NCBI RefSeq assembly: GCF_024171815.1
Contig: NZ_JAMTCJ010000001.1
Span: forward strand, 1,054,001 to 1,118,000
Source: Williamsia maris
GTDB lineage: Bacteria > Actinomycetota > Actinomycetes > Mycobacteriales > Mycobacteriaceae
Direction: 5' to 3'
Length of the DNA stretch: 64,000 nt
A program made the position numbers and the translations under genes. This document shows positions 17,459-28,248 of this stretch, piece by piece (the stretch's first letter is position 1; each line of letters begins with the position of its first letter). The notes under the pieces are model-generated. The model was not told where the DNA came from. It saw only the letters and a list, made by a program, of their open reading frames with translations, and did no database searches.

Positions 17459-19690
17459 TCAGCGCGGTAGGCCGAGGATTCGCTCGGCTGCGGCGGTCGC
17501 GAGGACCTGGGTCGTACCGCCGGCGATGGTCAGACAGCGGTTGCGCAGGAACAGGTCGGCCGCGTCGGACGTGGCGAGACCTGCGAGACCGAGAACCGAC
17601 AGCGCGAACTCCGGCACGTCCTGTCGGTGCCGCGCACCGATCAGTTTGCGGACGCTCGAGACCGCGCCCGGATCGTGTCCGGCCATGCTCCGCAGGACCG
17701 ACTGCGCATCCATCACCCGACCGATCTGCGCCTGCACACACAACGCGCCCAGGGCGTCGAGGTCGACCGGTCCGAGGTCGGTGTGCGACGCCGCGATCTG
17801 GCCGAGGAGGGACTCCATCTCGGCGCCCAGTCCCGAGCCACCCATGGCCACGCGTTCGTTCGCCAGCGTCGTGCGGGCCAGTCGCCAGCCGCCGTTCTGC
17901 TCGCCGACGAGGCAGTCGTCGGGAACGAACACGTCGTCGAGGAAGACCTCGTTGAACAGGGCGTTGCCGGTGATCTCCCGCAGCGGCCGGACGTCGATGC
18001 CGGAGCTGGTCATGTCGACGAGGAAATAGCTGATGCCCTTGTGTTTCGGCACGTCGGTGTCGGTGCGGGCGAGGCAGATGGCCCAGTCGGCGGTGTGCGC
18101 GGCCGAGGTCCACACCTTTTGCCCACGTAGTGTCCATCCGCCGTCGACCCGGGTGGCCCGGGTGCGCAGCGAGGCGAGGTCCGACCCGGCCTCCGGCTCG
18201 GAGAACAGCTGGCACCAGGACACGTCCCCGGCCAGTGTCGCTGCGACGAACCGCTCACGCTGCGCGTCGGTGCCGTGTTCGAGAATCGTCGGGATCGCCC
18301 AAGCGCCGATCACCAGGTCGGGTCGGGAGACGCCGGCCCGGTCGAGTTCGGCGTCGATCAGCAGTTGCAGCGCGGCACCGGCGCCGAGTCCGTAGGGCGC
18401 GGGCCAGTGCGGCGTCAGATATCCGGCGTCGACGAGCGCACGCCGCGTGTCCGGGGCGGCGGCAATCTGTTGGCAGGTGGTCCGGACGGTCGCGCGATCG
18501 TCGTCCACGCCGGAGAGGTCGATGTCGATGCTCCGCCGCGTCCCACCCAGGACGGCTCGGGCGGTCGCCGCACGCCACGGCGTGGTACCGCCGAGTTGGG
18601 CCCGCAGCGACAGCGCGAGGCGGAGGTAGAGGTGCGCGGCGTGGTCGAACGTGAACCCGATGCCGCCGAGGATCTGGATGCAGTCCTTTGCGTTGGCCAC
18701 GGCGAGGTCGCCGACGGCCGCGGCCGCCACCGCCGTCGACAGCGCGATCTGGACGTCATCGGGGTCCGACGCGGCGGCGTACTCGGCCACCGCATGGGCG
18801 ACGTCCCACGCGGCTGCGCTCATCTGCTCGCTGCGGCAGAGCATCTCGGCGCAGATGTGCTTGACGGCCTGGAACGAGCCGATCGGCGACCCGAACTGCT
18901 CGCGGACCTTGGCGTACCCGACCGCGGTGTCGAGCGCCCACCGGGTCACCCCGGAGGCCTGCGCGGCCAGACCCGCGACGAGCGCACCGCGCACGAGGAC
19001 GTCGGCCGCGTCGAGGATCTGGTGGTCGGCCACCCCGACACCGCGGAGCGACACCGAGCTCACGGCATTGGTGCCGTCGACCGTGTCCGACGCCTTCACC
19101 TCGACACCCGGCGCAGCCGCGTCGACGACCGCCCACCGACGGGAGCCCTCGATGTCGACCGATACGAGCAGCAGCCCGTTCGCGGTGTGTCCGACCACGG
19201 TCTGCGCCTCGGCGTCGGCGACGATGCCGTCGCCATCGGTGCGCCGGCCCACCGCGATCGGTGTCGCGTCCGGCACCAGCCCGGCCGGGGCGAGTGCGCA
19301 GGTCCGGTCGCCGGACATCAACGCGGTCGCGAGCTCGTGCGCCGCGCCGGCCCCCGACCGGCTGAGAAGATGCGTCGCGATCGCCGTCGACACCAGCGGA
19401 CCGGGGATCAGATCGCGCCCGCATTCCTCGAGCATCACCGCCAGGTCGACGAATCCGAGGTCGAGACCGCCGCGCTCGTCCGGTGCGGTGGCCGCGAAGA
19501 GACCGAGGTCGGCCACGCCGGGCAGCACGGCCGACCGTGCGTCGGATGGGTCGTCGCCGGCCTGCTGGTCGAGACTGCGGCGCACCACGTCGACGACCCC
19601 GGAATGGCGCGCCCAGCGCCCGATGGCGTCGGCGAACGTCGTCTGATCTTCCGTGCTGGCAATCGTCATGACTCCGGCGACCTCACTCAT
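17459..19690 (-). CDS. chsE3: Two-domain acyl-CoA dehydrogenase ChsE3 (FadE34)
   Basis: A 743-residue protein made of two complete acyl-CoA dehydrogenase folds in tandem: residues about 15-375, with REQFGSPIGSFQAVKHICAE, and about 390-743, with FSEPEAGSDLASLRTRATR and GGTTQVLATAAAERILG. This fused form matches FadE34 (Rv3573c), which acts on CoA thioesters of the shortened steroid side chain. As in M. tuberculosis it is divergent from kstR. An internal ATG 7 codons in (MTIASTEDQ) is an alternative start. A KstR box lies 19 bp upstream. Confidence 0.93.
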   Translation of the reverse strand: MSEVAGVMTIASTEDQTTFADAIGRWARHSGVVDVVRRSLDQQAGDDPSDARSAVLPGVADLGLFAATAPDERGGLDLGFVDLAVMLEECGRDLIPGPLVSTAIATHLLSRSGAGAAHELATALMSGDRTCALAPAGLVPDATPIAVGRRTDGDGIVADAEAQTVVGHTANGLLLVSVDIEGSRRWAVVDAAAPGVEVKASDTVDGTNAVSSVSLRGVGVADHQILDAADVLVRGALVAGLAAQASGVTRWALDTAVGYAKVREQFGSPIGSFQAVKHICAEMLCRSEQMSAAAWDVAHAVAEYAAASDPDDVQIALSTAVAAAAVGDLAVANAKDCIQILGGIGFTFDHAAHLYLRLALSLRAQLGGTTPWRAATARAVLGGTRRSIDIDLSGVDDDRATVRTTCQQIAAAPDTRRALVDAGYLTPHWPAPYGLGAGAALQLLIDAELDRAGVSRPDLVIGAWAIPTILEHGTDAQRERFVAATLAGDVSWCQLFSEPEAGSDLASLRTRATRVDGGWTLRGQKVWTSAAHTADWAICLARTDTDVPKHKGISYFLVDMTSSGIDVRPLREITGNALFNEVFLDDVFVPDDCLVGEQNGGWRLARTTLANERVAMGGSGLGAEMESLLGQIAASHTDLGPVDLDALGALCVQAQIGRVMDAQSVLRSMAGHDPGAVSSVRKLIGARHRQDVPEFALSVLGLAGLATSDAADLFLRNRCLTIAGGTTQVLATAAAERILGLPR

Positions 19691-19708
19691 TTCCGCGTGC
19701 GGGCAAAG

Positions 19709-19722
19709 TAGAACCTGTTCTA
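19709..19722. promoter_or_regulatory. KstR operator between chsE3 and kstR
   Basis: TAGAACCTGTTCTA is identical over 14 bp to the box upstream of chsE1. It sits in the 183-bp gap between divergent chsE3 and kstR, which fits repression of chsE3 and autoregulation of kstR. Confidence 0.92.
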
Positions 19723-19873
19723 ATTATGCCTGTCGGTGACGGATACGGGTAGTCGGGTACTCGGGATGTCAACTCGTCGACCCGAGGCGGCGCGGCATAT
19801 CGTGGACAAATCGGTTTTGCGGCAGCACCGCGACGGGGTCACCCGAGCGGAGCGCGGAAGTAAGGAAGTGACC

Positions 19874-20515
19874 ATGGCCACCCCCGCGACACCCGGCGGC
19901 TCGGTGCCCACCGTGGGCGTGACCACCGACCCGGATCTGGGGTCCAACGCGCAACGGGAACGCCGTCGTCGGATCCTGGACTCGACGTTGGCCCTGGCCT
20001 CGAAGGGCGGATACGACGCCGTGCAGATGCGCGCCGTCGCCGACAAGGCCGACGTCGCCGTCGGTACCCTCTATCGCTATTTCCCGTCGAAGGTGCACCT
20101 GCTGGTGACGGCGCTGGCGCGCGAGCTCGAACGCGTCGAGTCGCGGGCCGACCGCTCACGACTGCAGGGCGACACCGCGCTGGAACGACTGCGCAGCGTC
20201 CTCGACCTGATCACCCTCGCGATGCAGCGCGACCCGTTGCTGACCGAGGCGATGACGCGGGCGTTCATGTTCGCCGACGCCTCGGCGGCCACCGAGGTCG
20301 ACGCTGTCGCCGCGGTCATCGATCGCCTCCTCGCAGGCGCGATGGTCACCGGAGAGCCCAGCGACGAGGACCTCAAGATTGCACGCGTCATCTCCGACGT
20401 GTGGATGTCGAACCTGGTGCAGTGGCTGACCCGCCGCGCCTCGGCGACCGACGTCACCAACCGCCTCGAGCTGACCATCGAACTGCTGCTGGCCGGACGC
20501 GAGTCCCGTAGCTGA
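19874..20515 (+). CDS. kstR: TetR-family cholesterol catabolism repressor KstR
   Basis: A 213-residue TetR regulator. The helix-turn-helix segment (QRERRRRILDSTLALASKGG... VGTLYRYFPSKVHLL) and the ligand domain (MQRDPLLTEAMTRAFMFADA, ARVISDVWMSNLVQWLTRRA) are close to mycobacterial KstR (Rv3574). It binds TNNAACNNGTTNNA and is released by 3-oxo-cholestenoyl-type CoA esters. I chose the ATG after GGAAGTAAGGAAG; in-frame starts up to 46 codons earlier lack this site. Three matching operators in the window support the assignment. Confidence 0.96.
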   Translation: MATPATPGGSVPTVGVTTDPDLGSNAQRERRRRILDSTLALASKGGYDAVQMRAVADKADVAVGTLYRYFPSKVHLLVTALARELERVESRADRSRLQGDTALERLRSVLDLITLAMQRDPLLTEAMTRAFMFADASAATEVDAVAAVIDRLLAGAMVTGEPSDEDLKIARVISDVWMSNLVQWLTRRASATDVTNRLELTIELLLAGRESRS

Positions 20516-20563
20516 GTAGTTTCACGCTGTCGAGGACGGCTGCGGGTTCATAGGTTCATCGAC

Positions 20564-20941
20564 ATGACCTACTACCAGCCGTTCCCCGCGCCACAGGCAC
20601 CGTTCGTGCCGGTACGTCGATCGCACACCGCCGACGTCGTCGTGACGTCGATGCTCATCACGACCTACCTCGGCGGCTTTCTGCTCGTCGCCTTCTTCAG
20701 CATGTTCTGGGTGATGGCGACCGACTCCTGCGGCTACCAGACATGCAACTACGACAACCTCACCTGGGCGTACGTCCTGACCGACCTCGTCGGCGGCCTC
20801 GTCCTGCTGTCGACCTCGATCGCGGCGATCGTGTTGATGGTCCGCAAGCACATCGCGTTCTGGGTTCCCCTGCTCGGGATGGCGATCCAGCTCGTCTTGC
20901 TCGTGATCTCGTTCGGCCTGCTCGACAGCATCGTCTCCTGA
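20564..20941 (+). CDS. Small three-helix membrane protein
   Basis: A 125-residue protein with a Pro/Tyr-rich cytoplasmic start (YYQPFPAPQAPFVP) and three predicted membrane helices at about residues 24-52, 66-93 and 96-122. A short loop between the first two carries a Cys pair (CGYQTC) that could form a disulphide outside the membrane. It lies 48 bp after kstR on the same strand. I recognise no family; the link to KstR may be positional only. Confidence 0.75.
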   Translation: MTYYQPFPAPQAPFVPVRRSHTADVVVTSMLITTYLGGFLLVAFFSMFWVMATDSCGYQTCNYDNLTWAYVLTDLVGGLVLLSTSIAAIVLMVRKHIAFWVPLLGMAIQLVLLVISFGLLDSIVS

Positions 20942-20953
20942 CAGTGCCGGCGA

Positions 20954-21541
20954 TCAGCGGACGAGGCGCTGGGCGATCCGGCCGTACGCCGCGCCGAGGG
21001 GCTGCGGGTCGTCGTGGATCTTCGACGGGAACCACCGGCAGACGTCCACGCACAGCGACGAGATGGCCAGGACCACGTCGTCGACATCGTCGACGGAGAA
21101 CTCGCCACAGTCTTTGCCCGCCTGCACGATCGAGGTGAGTACCGCGACCGTGTCGCGACGGATCGCGGTGATCGTCCGGTAGTGCACCGGGGTCAGCGCA
21201 GCCAGCTCGTACTGCACGACCCGGGCCAGTTGATGGAACTCCGCCTGCCAGGTCGCGAACGCCGAGACCACCGACGTCAACCGATCCAGAACGGGCGACT
21301 CGGGGTCGTCGGCGTCGCGCAGCGCCGCCAGGACAGCCCGGTGTCCGTCGAGGGCGATGGCGTAGAGCAGTTCCTCCTTGGAGCGGAAGTGCGGGTACAT
21401 CGCGGTCGCGCTCATGTTGAGACGCTTGGTGATCTGCCGCGTCGAACTGCCCGCGTACCCCGACTCGGCGAAGGCCTCGATCGCGGCGCGTCGGATGCGG
21501 TCCGCGGCGGCGGAGTCGCCGACGGTGGTCCCGGTGGTCAT
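20954..21541 (-). CDS. TetR-family regulator, divergent from a FadE5-type gene
   Basis: A 195-residue TetR protein with HTH ADRIRRAAIEAFAESGYAGS and MSATAMYPHFRSKEELL. The start MTTGTTVGDSAA follows GGGGAG; a longer frame adds 15 codons. It is divergent from the acyl-CoA dehydrogenase gene, and two direct repeats lie between them, so it probably controls that gene and itself in response to an acyl-CoA or fatty acid. It is distinct from KstR and does not resemble KstR2 in its helices. Confidence 0.85.
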   Translation of the reverse strand: MTTGTTVGDSAAADRIRRAAIEAFAESGYAGSSTRQITKRLNMSATAMYPHFRSKEELLYAIALDGHRAVLAALRDADDPESPVLDRLTSVVSAFATWQAEFHQLARVVQYELAALTPVHYRTITAIRRDTVAVLTSIVQAGKDCGEFSVDDVDDVVLAISSLCVDVCRWFPSKIHDDPQPLGAAYGRIAQRLVR

Positions 21542-21599
21542 CACCACTCCCCTGCGCGATTCGTACGTGACCGTTGACGGCGTCACGGTCTGGGGAGCA

Positions 21600-21636
21600 T
21601 CATAAGCGGGCGCTCATTTGTTAGCGAGTGCTCATT
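21600..21636. promoter_or_regulatory. Candidate TetR operator: two 18-bp direct repeats
   Basis: On the minus strand AATGAGCACTCGCTAACA is followed directly by AATGAGCGCCCGCTTATG. The two copies agree at AATGAGC-C-CGCT-A, the GAGC/CGCT layout seen in several TetR operators. The region lies between the divergent regulator and acyl-CoA dehydrogenase genes. Binding is inferred. Confidence 0.5.
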
Positions 21637-21694
21637 CGCAGAACTCGTCGCCCCCGCGGTGCGAGACGCACTGCCGCCCCGATCGAGGAGAACC

Positions 21695-23473
21695 ATGGCC
21701 GCCCCGCTGTCCCGCCGCGACGTCGACTTCCTGCTGTTCGAGTGGCTGAATGTCGCCGCCCTGACGACCCGTGAGCGTTTCACCGAGCACTCCCGCGAGA
21801 CGTTCGACGACGTCCTCGACCTCAGTGCCGACATCGCGACCAAGATGTTCGCCACTCACAACAAGAAGGGCGATCAGAACGAGCCGTACGTCGGCTCCGA
21901 CGGCAAGGTCGTCCTGATCGACGAGGTGCAGGCCGCTCTCGACGAGTTCACCAAGTCCGGCCTCATGGCCGGTTCGTTCGACGAGTCCGTCGGCGGACTG
22001 CAGCTGCCCAACGTGATCAGCCGCGCCGCGCTGGCGTGGTTCCAGGCCGCGAACCCGTCGACGTCGACCTACCCGTTCCTCACCGTCGGCAACGCAAACC
22101 TGTTGGTCGAGTACGGCACCCAGGAGCAGATCGACACCTGGGTCCGCCCGATGGTTGAGGGGCGCTTCTACGGCACCATGTGCCTGTCCGAGCCGCAGGC
22201 CGGTTCGACCCTCGCCGACATCACCACCAAGGCGATCCCCGCCGACGACGGCAGCTACCGGATCACCGGTACGAAGATGTGGATCTCGGCCGGTGAGCAC
22301 GAACTGAGCGAGAACATCGTCCACCTCGTCCTGGCCAAGACGCCCGGCGGACCTCCCGGGGTCAAGGGCATCTCGCTGCTGATCGTGCCGAAGTACCTCT
22401 CCGACGGCACCCGCAACGACGTCGCGCTCGTGGGCCTCAACCACAAGATGGGCAACCGCGGAACGACCAACACGCTCCTCAACTTCGGCGACGGAACGCA
22501 CTCTCCCGCGGCCGAGAAGGGCGCCGTCGGCTATCTCGTCGGCGAGGAGCACCACGGCCTGATGTACATGTTCCACATGATGAACGAGGCCCGTATCGGC
22601 GTCGGATTCCTCGCCACCGCAATCGGTTACGCCGGTTATCTGGCCTCGCTGGAGTACGCCAAGGTGCGCACCCAGGGCCGGCCGCTGGACAACAAGGACC
22701 CCAGTTCGCCCGCGATCCCGATCATCGAACACGCCGATGTCCGTCGCATGCTGCTGGCCCAGAAGTCCTATGTCGAAGGCGCTCTCGCCCTCGGCCTGTA
22801 CTGCGCGCAGCTCGTCGACGAGGAGCAGACCACCACCGGCGCCGAGCGCGACCGTGCTCACCTGCTGCTCGAGGTGCTCACCCCGATCGCGAAGAGTTGG
22901 CCGTCGCAGTGGTGCCTCGAGGCCAACAGCCTGGCCATCCAGGTGCTCGGCGGCTACGGCTACACCAAGGAATTCGACGTCGAGCAGTACTACCGCGACA
23001 ACCGCCTGAACCCCATTCACGAAGGCGCACACGGCATCCACGGCCTCGACCTGCTGGGGCGCAAGGTCGTCATGCAGGGCGGCGCAGGACTCACGCTGCT
23101 GGCCGAGACGATCACGGCGACCATCGATCGCGCCGAGTCGGCCGGTCCGGCGGCAGCGGGGTACGCGGCGGATCTGCGCGGCGCGGTCGATCGGCTGACC
23201 GAGGTCACCGTCGCACTGTGGTCGGCCGGCGATCCGGCCACCACGCTGGCGAACTCGACGGTCTACCTCGAGGCGACCGGACACGTTGTCCTCGCCTGGA
23301 TCTGGCTGGAGCAGCTGCTCGCGGTCGGAGACAGCACCGGCGATTTCTACGACGGCAAGCGTGCTGCGGCGCAGTACTTCTTCCGCTACGAGCTCCCGAA
23401 GACCGGCCCGCAGTTCGACCTGCTGGCCTCTCTCGACCGCACCACATTGGACCTCGAGCCGGCCTGGTTCTGA
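21695..23473 (+). CDS. FadE5-type long-chain acyl-CoA dehydrogenase
   Basis: A 592-residue acyl-CoA dehydrogenase of the long (about 600-residue) type. CLSEPQAGSTLADITTKA and GTKMWISAGEHEL form the flavin/substrate loops. The catalytic Glu is expected in NPIHEGAHGIHGLDLLGRKV, the motif typical of FadE5 and AidB-like enzymes. A C-terminal domain beyond the core carries FFRYELPKTGPQF. GAGGAG lies 7 bases before the ATG; a longer frame of 12 more codons is unlikely. It probably catalyses the first step of saturated acyl-CoA beta-oxidation. A cluster of palindromic repeats follows the stop. Confidence 0.9.
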   Translation: MAAPLSRRDVDFLLFEWLNVAALTTRERFTEHSRETFDDVLDLSADIATKMFATHNKKGDQNEPYVGSDGKVVLIDEVQAALDEFTKSGLMAGSFDESVGGLQLPNVISRAALAWFQAANPSTSTYPFLTVGNANLLVEYGTQEQIDTWVRPMVEGRFYGTMCLSEPQAGSTLADITTKAIPADDGSYRITGTKMWISAGEHELSENIVHLVLAKTPGGPPGVKGISLLIVPKYLSDGTRNDVALVGLNHKMGNRGTTNTLLNFGDGTHSPAAEKGAVGYLVGEEHHGLMYMFHMMNEARIGVGFLATAIGYAGYLASLEYAKVRTQGRPLDNKDPSSPAIPIIEHADVRRMLLAQKSYVEGALALGLYCAQLVDEEQTTTGAERDRAHLLLEVLTPIAKSWPSQWCLEANSLAIQVLGGYGYTKEFDVEQYYRDNRLNPIHEGAHGIHGLDLLGRKVVMQGGAGLTLLAETITATIDRAESAGPAAAGYAADLRGAVDRLTEVTVALWSAGDPATTLANSTVYLEATGHVVLAWIWLEQLLAVGDSTGDFYDGKRAAAQYFFRYELPKTGPQFDLLASLDRTTLDLEPAWF

Positions 23474-23484
23474 CACTCCGCGAT

Positions 23485-23947
23485 GACTGTGTGGAAACAC
23501 GCTTCCGCACCGTCCGCGCCCTAGAACTCACGCACCACTGACAAAAAAGCCGCCGACAATGCGGAACCGGGACATCGAGTGTGCGCCGTTCACGACGTCC
23601 CTCACGCCAAGCGCACAGCACACTCGATGGCCCGTTTCCACACAGTCAGCACAAGACTGAACCCCCACACACACCTCGCTGACTGTGTGGAAACACGCGT
23701 CGAGTGTGCTCACAACGGACCGCGAGCTCCGTCGCAAACAACGCACACTCGACGCGGGGCTTCCGCACCGTCAGCGTCCTGAAACGCACCCCACGCTCAC
23801 GAAAAAGCCGCCGACAGTGCGGAACCGGGGCATCGAGTGTGCGCCGTCCTCAGACGTCCCCTCACACCACGCGCACAGCACACTCGATGGCCCGTTTCCA
23901 CACAGTCAGCACAAGACAACCCGCACCACCGCTGGCTGTATGGGAAC
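23485..23947. repeat. Cluster of nested palindromic elements (four copies plus a fragment)
   Basis: The 551-bp gap between the FadE5-type gene and clpC holds repeated elements rather than genes. A full unit has ends GACTGTGTGGAAAC and TTCCGCA-(CG or TT)-GTC, which are imperfect inverted repeats, and an inner perfect inverted repeat TCGAGTGTGC/GCACACTCGA around a 33-37 nt core. Copies: 23541-23656 and 23799-23917 (reverse, about 90% alike), 23679-23776 (forward), 23485-23516 (forward, outer ends joined without the inner hairpin), and a decayed end at 23931-23947. Every potential reading frame here is repeat-derived. Confidence 0.85.
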
Positions 23948-23960
23948 CCACACCTACGGC

Positions 23961-23995
23961 AGAAGGGACGCAACCGAAACGGTTGCGTCCCTTCT
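23961..23995. terminator. Perfect 16-bp hairpin terminator after clpC
   Basis: AGAAGGGACGCAACCG and CGGTTGCGTCCCTTCT pair perfectly around an AAA loop. The stem lies 30 bp beyond the clpC stop and downstream of the convergent dehydrogenase and its repeats, so it can terminate both. This is one of the strongest hairpins in the window. Confidence 0.9.
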
Positions 23996-24024
23996 GTGTC
24001 GATCAGATCAGACCGAGCAGCTGA

Positions 24025-26553
<2,529 letters not shown>

Positions 26554-26953
26554 TGTTCTCCCTTTACTGACAACGAGATCGACCTGGACACTCAGGTCGG
26601 TCCCTGGTGGGCCCACGGCCACCGAGATGATTCGTCACGTGGGGTGGCGAAAGACGTCGGCGGCAGCCTTGCCACCACTGTAGTGGCCGCAGGTCAACTC
26701 CTCGCGGGTAACTCCGCCTCGTCGACGGTTGAAGGCCGCAGATCGCGGCCGTATCCATCACAACGTCGCAGCACCCGGGGATCTTCGCCGATGCCCTACG
26801 CCGTCAGCGAACGCGCCGGATTTGCGCTCATCCTGCGGGCAAGGCCCCGACCGGGCGCTCGGGTGGACCGCGGGAGCGGCGTCGGCGAACTCCGACATCT
26901 CGCGGCCGATCAGGTGGTAGAGCTGAGGAGATCGAGAGGAGGGGTTCAGCGCC
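26554..26953. promoter_or_regulatory. 400-bp divergent control region with candidate ClgR box
   Basis: This gap separates clpC from the divergent hydrolase. On the minus strand CGCTGACGGCGTAG (26796-26809) fits the core of the corynebacterial ClgR consensus CGCYNANRGCGWWS at every position, about 240 bp before the clpC start. ClgR activates clp genes in corynebacteria and mycobacteria. GAGAGGAGGGG just before 26954 is the ribosome site of the hydrolase. Short frames inside the gap have no ribosome site and look non-coding. Confidence 0.45.
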
Positions 26954-27808
26954 ATGCCCGAGATCACGCTCCCCGAGGGGACCATCGCCTACCGCGTCGT
27001 CGGCCCGCAGGACTCGACGCATCCGACGGTGCTGTTCGTCCACGGGATCCTGGTGGACAACCGCCTGTGGACGGTAGTGGCCGATCAACTCGCCGAGCGC
27101 GGCTACCGATGCGTTCTCCCGACACTGCCCCTCGGCTCGCACACGATCCCACTCGACGCCGGCGTGAGTCCGACCCCGCGGACGCTGGCCCGGATGGTCC
27201 GCGACCTCATCGTCGAGCTCGACCTCGGCGAGGTGACGCTGGTCGGCTGCGACACCGGCGGCGCGCTGTGTCAGTTCGTCATCGACGAGTACCCGGACCT
27301 CGTCGGTCGTCTGGTGTTGACCAACTGCGACGCCTTCGACCGGTTCCCGCCGACGCCGTTCAAGCAGGTGTTCGCATTGATGCGGGGCCCGCGGACGGTG
27401 CGTGCACTGATGACCACGATGCGCTCGACGATCCTGCGGCACAGCCCGCTGGGCTTCGGGCTGTTGGTCTCGCGGGCGGGCACGGAGCTGACCCGGTCCT
27501 GGACGGAGCCGAGCCGCACCGATCCCCTCGTCGGCCGCGACCTGGTCGGACTGTTACGCGCGATCCGGCCCGCCGACCTGCTCGAGGTGAGCAACCGGCT
27601 ACCGCGCTTCGACAAACCGGTCACGCTGGTCTGGGGTCAGAACGACCGTTCCTTCACCCCGCGACTCGGTCGTCGGCTGGCCGACCGTTTCCCGGATTCG
27701 ACCTATGTCGCGGTGCCGGGGGCGCGGACATTCGTCGCGATCGACGAGCCGGACGCCGTCAGCAGCGCGATCGAGTCGATCTCACATCGACCCTCACGCC
27801 GCGGTTAG
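26954..27808 (+). CDS. Alpha/beta hydrolase with Asp nucleophile, catalytic His not seen
   Basis: A 284-residue alpha/beta-hydrolase. The oxyanion motif is FVHGILVDNRLW and the nucleophile elbow is GCDTGGALC, with Asp as in haloalkane dehalogenases and epoxide hydrolases. The usual C-terminal G-x-G-H-F reads PGARTFVAIDEPD: Thr stands where the catalytic His is expected. Either the His comes from elsewhere or the protein is not a normal hydrolase. The start is preceded by a strong GAGGAGGGG. It runs alone and converges with the HxlR regulator. Confidence 0.75.
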   Translation: MPEITLPEGTIAYRVVGPQDSTHPTVLFVHGILVDNRLWTVVADQLAERGYRCVLPTLPLGSHTIPLDAGVSPTPRTLARMVRDLIVELDLGEVTLVGCDTGGALCQFVIDEYPDLVGRLVLTNCDAFDRFPPTPFKQVFALMRGPRTVRALMTTMRSTILRHSPLGFGLLVSRAGTELTRSWTEPSRTDPLVGRDLVGLLRAIRPADLLEVSNRLPRFDKPVTLVWGQNDRSFTPRLGRRLADRFPDSTYVAVPGARTFVAIDEPDAVSSAIESISHRPSRRG

Positions 27809-27809
27809 T

Positions 27810-28211
27810 TCAGTCGCGGGGCGGGCGATCGTCATAGCGCTGTCGGGCCGACATGACCTCGGGCACCGCGGCCTCGACCTGGTGGATCAGGCCCTCGACC
27901 GATGCGGCGACCGCACGGCCGAGGTCGGTGAGTGAGTACTCGACGCGCGGGGGGATGCTCTGCAGCACCGTACGGGTGACGAAGCCGTCGCGTTCGAGGG
28001 TCTGCAGCGTCTGCGACAGCATCCGCTCGCTGACCCCGTCGACCCGGCGCCGCAGGGCGTTGAAGCGGTAGTCACCCTCGGTCAGGGCCATCAAGGCGAG
28101 CAGACCCCATCGGCTCGTGAGGTTCTGGAGAACGTCGCGCGAACCGCAGTTGCGCGCGAAGACGTCGGCCTCGAGGAAGGCGTCCTGCGCAGCTGACTCG
28201 TCCGGCGACAT
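27810..28211 (-). CDS. HxlR-family winged-helix regulator
   Basis: A 133-residue HxlR regulator. An N-terminal Cys (ARNCGSRDVL) is followed by the winged helix (LTSRWGLLALMAL, YRFNALRRRVDGVSERMLSQTLQTLERDGFV, PPRVEYSLTDLGRAV). Such proteins often sense electrophiles or quinones through the Cys. The ATG MSPDESAAQD gives the family length; the frame extends 18 codons further up without a ribosome site. It is divergent from an NmrA-like oxidoreductase, with a long dyad between. Confidence 0.88.
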   Translation of the reverse strand: MSPDESAAQDAFLEADVFARNCGSRDVLQNLTSRWGLLALMALTEGDYRFNALRRRVDGVSERMLSQTLQTLERDGFVTRTVLQSIPPRVEYSLTDLGRAVAASVEGLIHQVEAAVPEVMSARQRYDDRPPRD

Positions 28212-28248
28212 GGTGCGATCGTACCCCACCAACGGCAGGCGCTGGCTC

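Noticed and set aside
19736-19873. 46-codon N-terminal extension of KstR
   Set aside because: The ATG at 19874 has a strong ribosome site and gives the usual N-terminus; the extension has no known counterpart.
23541-23917. CRISPR repeats or an insertion sequence in the fadE-clpC gap
   Set aside because: Only two near-identical copies plus inverted relatives are present, with no spacer pattern and no transposase frame.
26729-26920. 63-codon frame in the clpC upstream region
   Set aside because: No ribosome site, no conserved pattern, and it spans the candidate ClgR box.
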